Source of the DNA: Massilia sp. Root418 | Lineage (GTDB): Bacteria; Pseudomonadota; Gammaproteobacteria; Burkholderiales; Burkholderiaceae_D | Assembly: GCF_001425265.1 (NCBI RefSeq) | Contig: NZ_LMEC01000022.1 | Coordinates: 124,001 to 188,000 of the forward strand | DNA: 64,000 nt | Direction of reading: 5' to 3' | In this document: piece after piece, positions 62,828-64,000 of the stretch | Layout: each line of letters starts with the position of its first letter | Numbering within the stretch: the first letter of the stretch is position 1 | The notes under the pieces: model-generated | The model's input: only the letters and a program-made list of their open reading frames with translations | Database searches by the model: none | What the model was told of the DNA's origin: nothing | Translations under genes and position numbers: made by a program

Positions 62828-64000
62828 ATGACAGACATGCAGAAGCGGTTGCAACTGGCGATGTCCGCAGCGCACATGGCGATCTGGGATTCCACTGTTG
62901 AAAACGGCAACATCGCCGACGGCACGGTGCACTGGTCGGCCGACGGCGCTGTACTGCTTGGCTTGCCGGAACGCCCCTGCGAGCAGCCATTCCGGACCTT
63001 CCTGGAGTACGTCCATCCGGACGACCGCGGCGCATTGTTCGAGCGCATGCAAGGCGCCGTGGCGCGCTGCGCCGACTACGAACTGGAGTACCGGGTGGTT
63101 TGGCAGGACGGCAGCGTGCACTGGCTGGCGGCCAAGGCCCATGCCAACTGCAACGAACAGGGCGTGCCGGAGCGCACGCTGGGCATCGTGTGGGACATCA
63201 CCGCCCGCAAGCAGCAGGAGCTGGAGACCGCCGAGCAGAAGGAGCTGGCCGAGGTGACGCTGGCCTGCATCGCCGACGGCGTGGCCACCACCGATGCGCA
63301 GGGCAACACGCGCTACCTGAACCGCGTGGCCGAGCAGCTGACCGGCTGGAGCCAGGAGACGGCGCGCGGCCTGCCGATCGAGCAGACGCTTAAACTGGTC
63401 TACGAGCAGCCGGAAAGCCGGCTGCCGCCGGCCATGCGCACCGCGCCGGAGGCCAGCACCGAGCACGTGGCCATGCGCTGCCTGCGCCTGCGCCAGTCCA
63501 TCGGCGTGAGCGACGGCACCCAGCTGGTCACGCGCGACGGCCGCCACATCGCCATCGAGGATTCGGCCGCGCCGATCTGGTCCGGCGAGGGCGACATGCT
63601 GGGCACGGTGGTAGTGTTCCGCGACGTGAGCCATGAACGCAAGCTGGCCCAGCAGCTGACCTGGTACGCCAGCCACGATACGCTTACCGGCCTGATGAAC
63701 CGGCGCGAGTTCGAGCACCAGATTGCCGCCGCGCTGCACTCGGCCAAGCACGAGGGCCATCAGCACGCGCTGCTGTACATCGACCTGGACCAGTTCAAGG
63801 TGGTCAACGACACCTGCGGCCACAGCGCCGGCGACGTGCTGCTGCAGCTGCTGGCCAAGATGCTGCAGACGCAGATGCGCGACAGCGACGTGCTGGCCCG
63901 GCTGGGGGGTGACGAGCTGGGCGTGCTGTTGCCGCACTGTCCGCCCGACCAGGCGGCGCTGATCGCCGACCAGCTGCGCCAGTCGATCAAGAGTTTCCGC
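62828..64000 (+). CDS. PAS-PAS-GGDEF diguanylate cyclase/phosphodiesterase, 5' part
   Basis: The first 391 codons of a signalling protein cut by the window end. A PAS/PAC unit (residues 1-125; EYVHPDDRGALFERM ... WLAAKAHANCNEQGVPERTLGIVWDITARK), a second PAS (about 138-255; IADGVATTDAQGNTRYLNRVAEQLTGWS), then GGDEF with ASHDTLTGLMNRREFEH and the signature RLGGDEL. The inhibitory RxxD site (RDSD) lies 5 residues before it. No membrane segment, so it is cytoplasmic. An EAL domain probably follows beyond 64000. AAGGAG is 6 bases before the ATG. Confidence 0.9.
   Translation, partial: MTDMQKRLQLAMSAAHMAIWDSTVENGNIADGTVHWSADGAVLLGLPERPCEQPFRTFLEYVHPDDRGALFERMQGAVARCADYELEYRVVWQDGSVHWLAAKAHANCNEQGVPERTLGIVWDITARKQQELETAEQKELAEVTLACIADGVATTDAQGNTRYLNRVAEQLTGWSQETARGLPIEQTLKLVYEQPESRLPPAMRTAPEASTEHVAMRCLRLRQSIGVSDGTQLVTRDGRHIAIEDSAAPIWSGEGDMLGTVVVFRDVSHERKLAQQLTWYASHDTLTGLMNRREFEHQIAAALHSAKHEGHQHALLYIDLDQFKVVNDTCGHSAGDVLLQLLAKMLQTQMRDSDVLARLGGDELGVLLPHCPPDQAALIADQLRQSIKSFR

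Overview
The window looks like a chromosomal segment of a high-GC betaproteobacterium, most likely Oxalobacteraceae (Massilia/Duganella/Janthinobacterium relatives). This is an inference from gene families, the aceK, liu/bio and rsmI-lpoA-yraN-diaA-dolP gene orders, and codon use. About 58 protein genes, one tRNA and several dispersed palindromic repeats fill nearly all of it. No integrase, transposase, CRISPR array or prophage body was seen, and no gene-free stretch exceeds 300 bases.

Layout: 1-4374 holds the end of aceK, a thiolase, a short-chain dehydrogenase and an acyl-CoA dehydrogenase (acyl-CoA/acetyl-CoA metabolism). 4374-9473 is a two-component system whose regulator and kinase genes are separated by a reverse-strand envelope cassette (lipoprotein, MipA/OmpV protein, small exported protein); three direct repeats with 11-bp period lie in the shared promoter region. 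9454-10371 is a YihY/BrkB membrane protein.

10554-31343 is dominated by cell-wall (murein) turnover: Tat-type LD-carboxypeptidase, TonB-dependent receptor, family-5 peptide-binding protein, DacB-type carboxypeptidase, VanX-like D-Ala-D-Ala dipeptidase with a LysR regulator, AmiD-like amidase lipoprotein, BadF-type amino-sugar kinase, DigH-like glycoside hydrolase lipoprotein, AmpG-like permease, MurQ etherase, a GntR/HutC regulator with two matching candidate operators, a YfeW-like serine hydrolase and a DadA-type D-amino acid dehydrogenase. Read together they give a route from murein fragments to GlcNAc-6-phosphate, D-lactate and pyruvate. This is the most interesting system in the window.

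31394-42853 is a leucine/isovalerate catabolic run (liuB, liuC, liuD, liuE) with the biotin genes bioA-F-D-B nested inside it, so cofactor synthesis sits with a biotin-dependent carboxylase. A 13-bp perfect inverted repeat inside the upstream ychJ may be its operator. A shared terminator and tRNA-Pro(UGG) follow.

43103-48212 holds a TonB-like anchor protein, then rsmI divergent from lpoA-yraN-diaA/gmhA-dolP-tlpA. 48301-49614 is a fusion of an exported truncated hemoglobin with a DUF3034 domain. 49632-54599 has a thioesterase, a ketopantoate reductase, a toxin-antitoxin pair whose toxin is broken by a 5-bp duplication, and lipA-lipB-GST-ybeD. 54671-60751 holds YjfJ/YjfK-like genes, a CII-like small protein, a FecR/DUF6600 protein and a LysE exporter. 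60937-64000 has DUF808, YiaA/B, TfoX-N and the start of a PAS-GGDEF protein cut by the window edge. Nine REP palindromes, mostly as inverted pairs with inward-facing GTAG ends, mark five intergenic sites.
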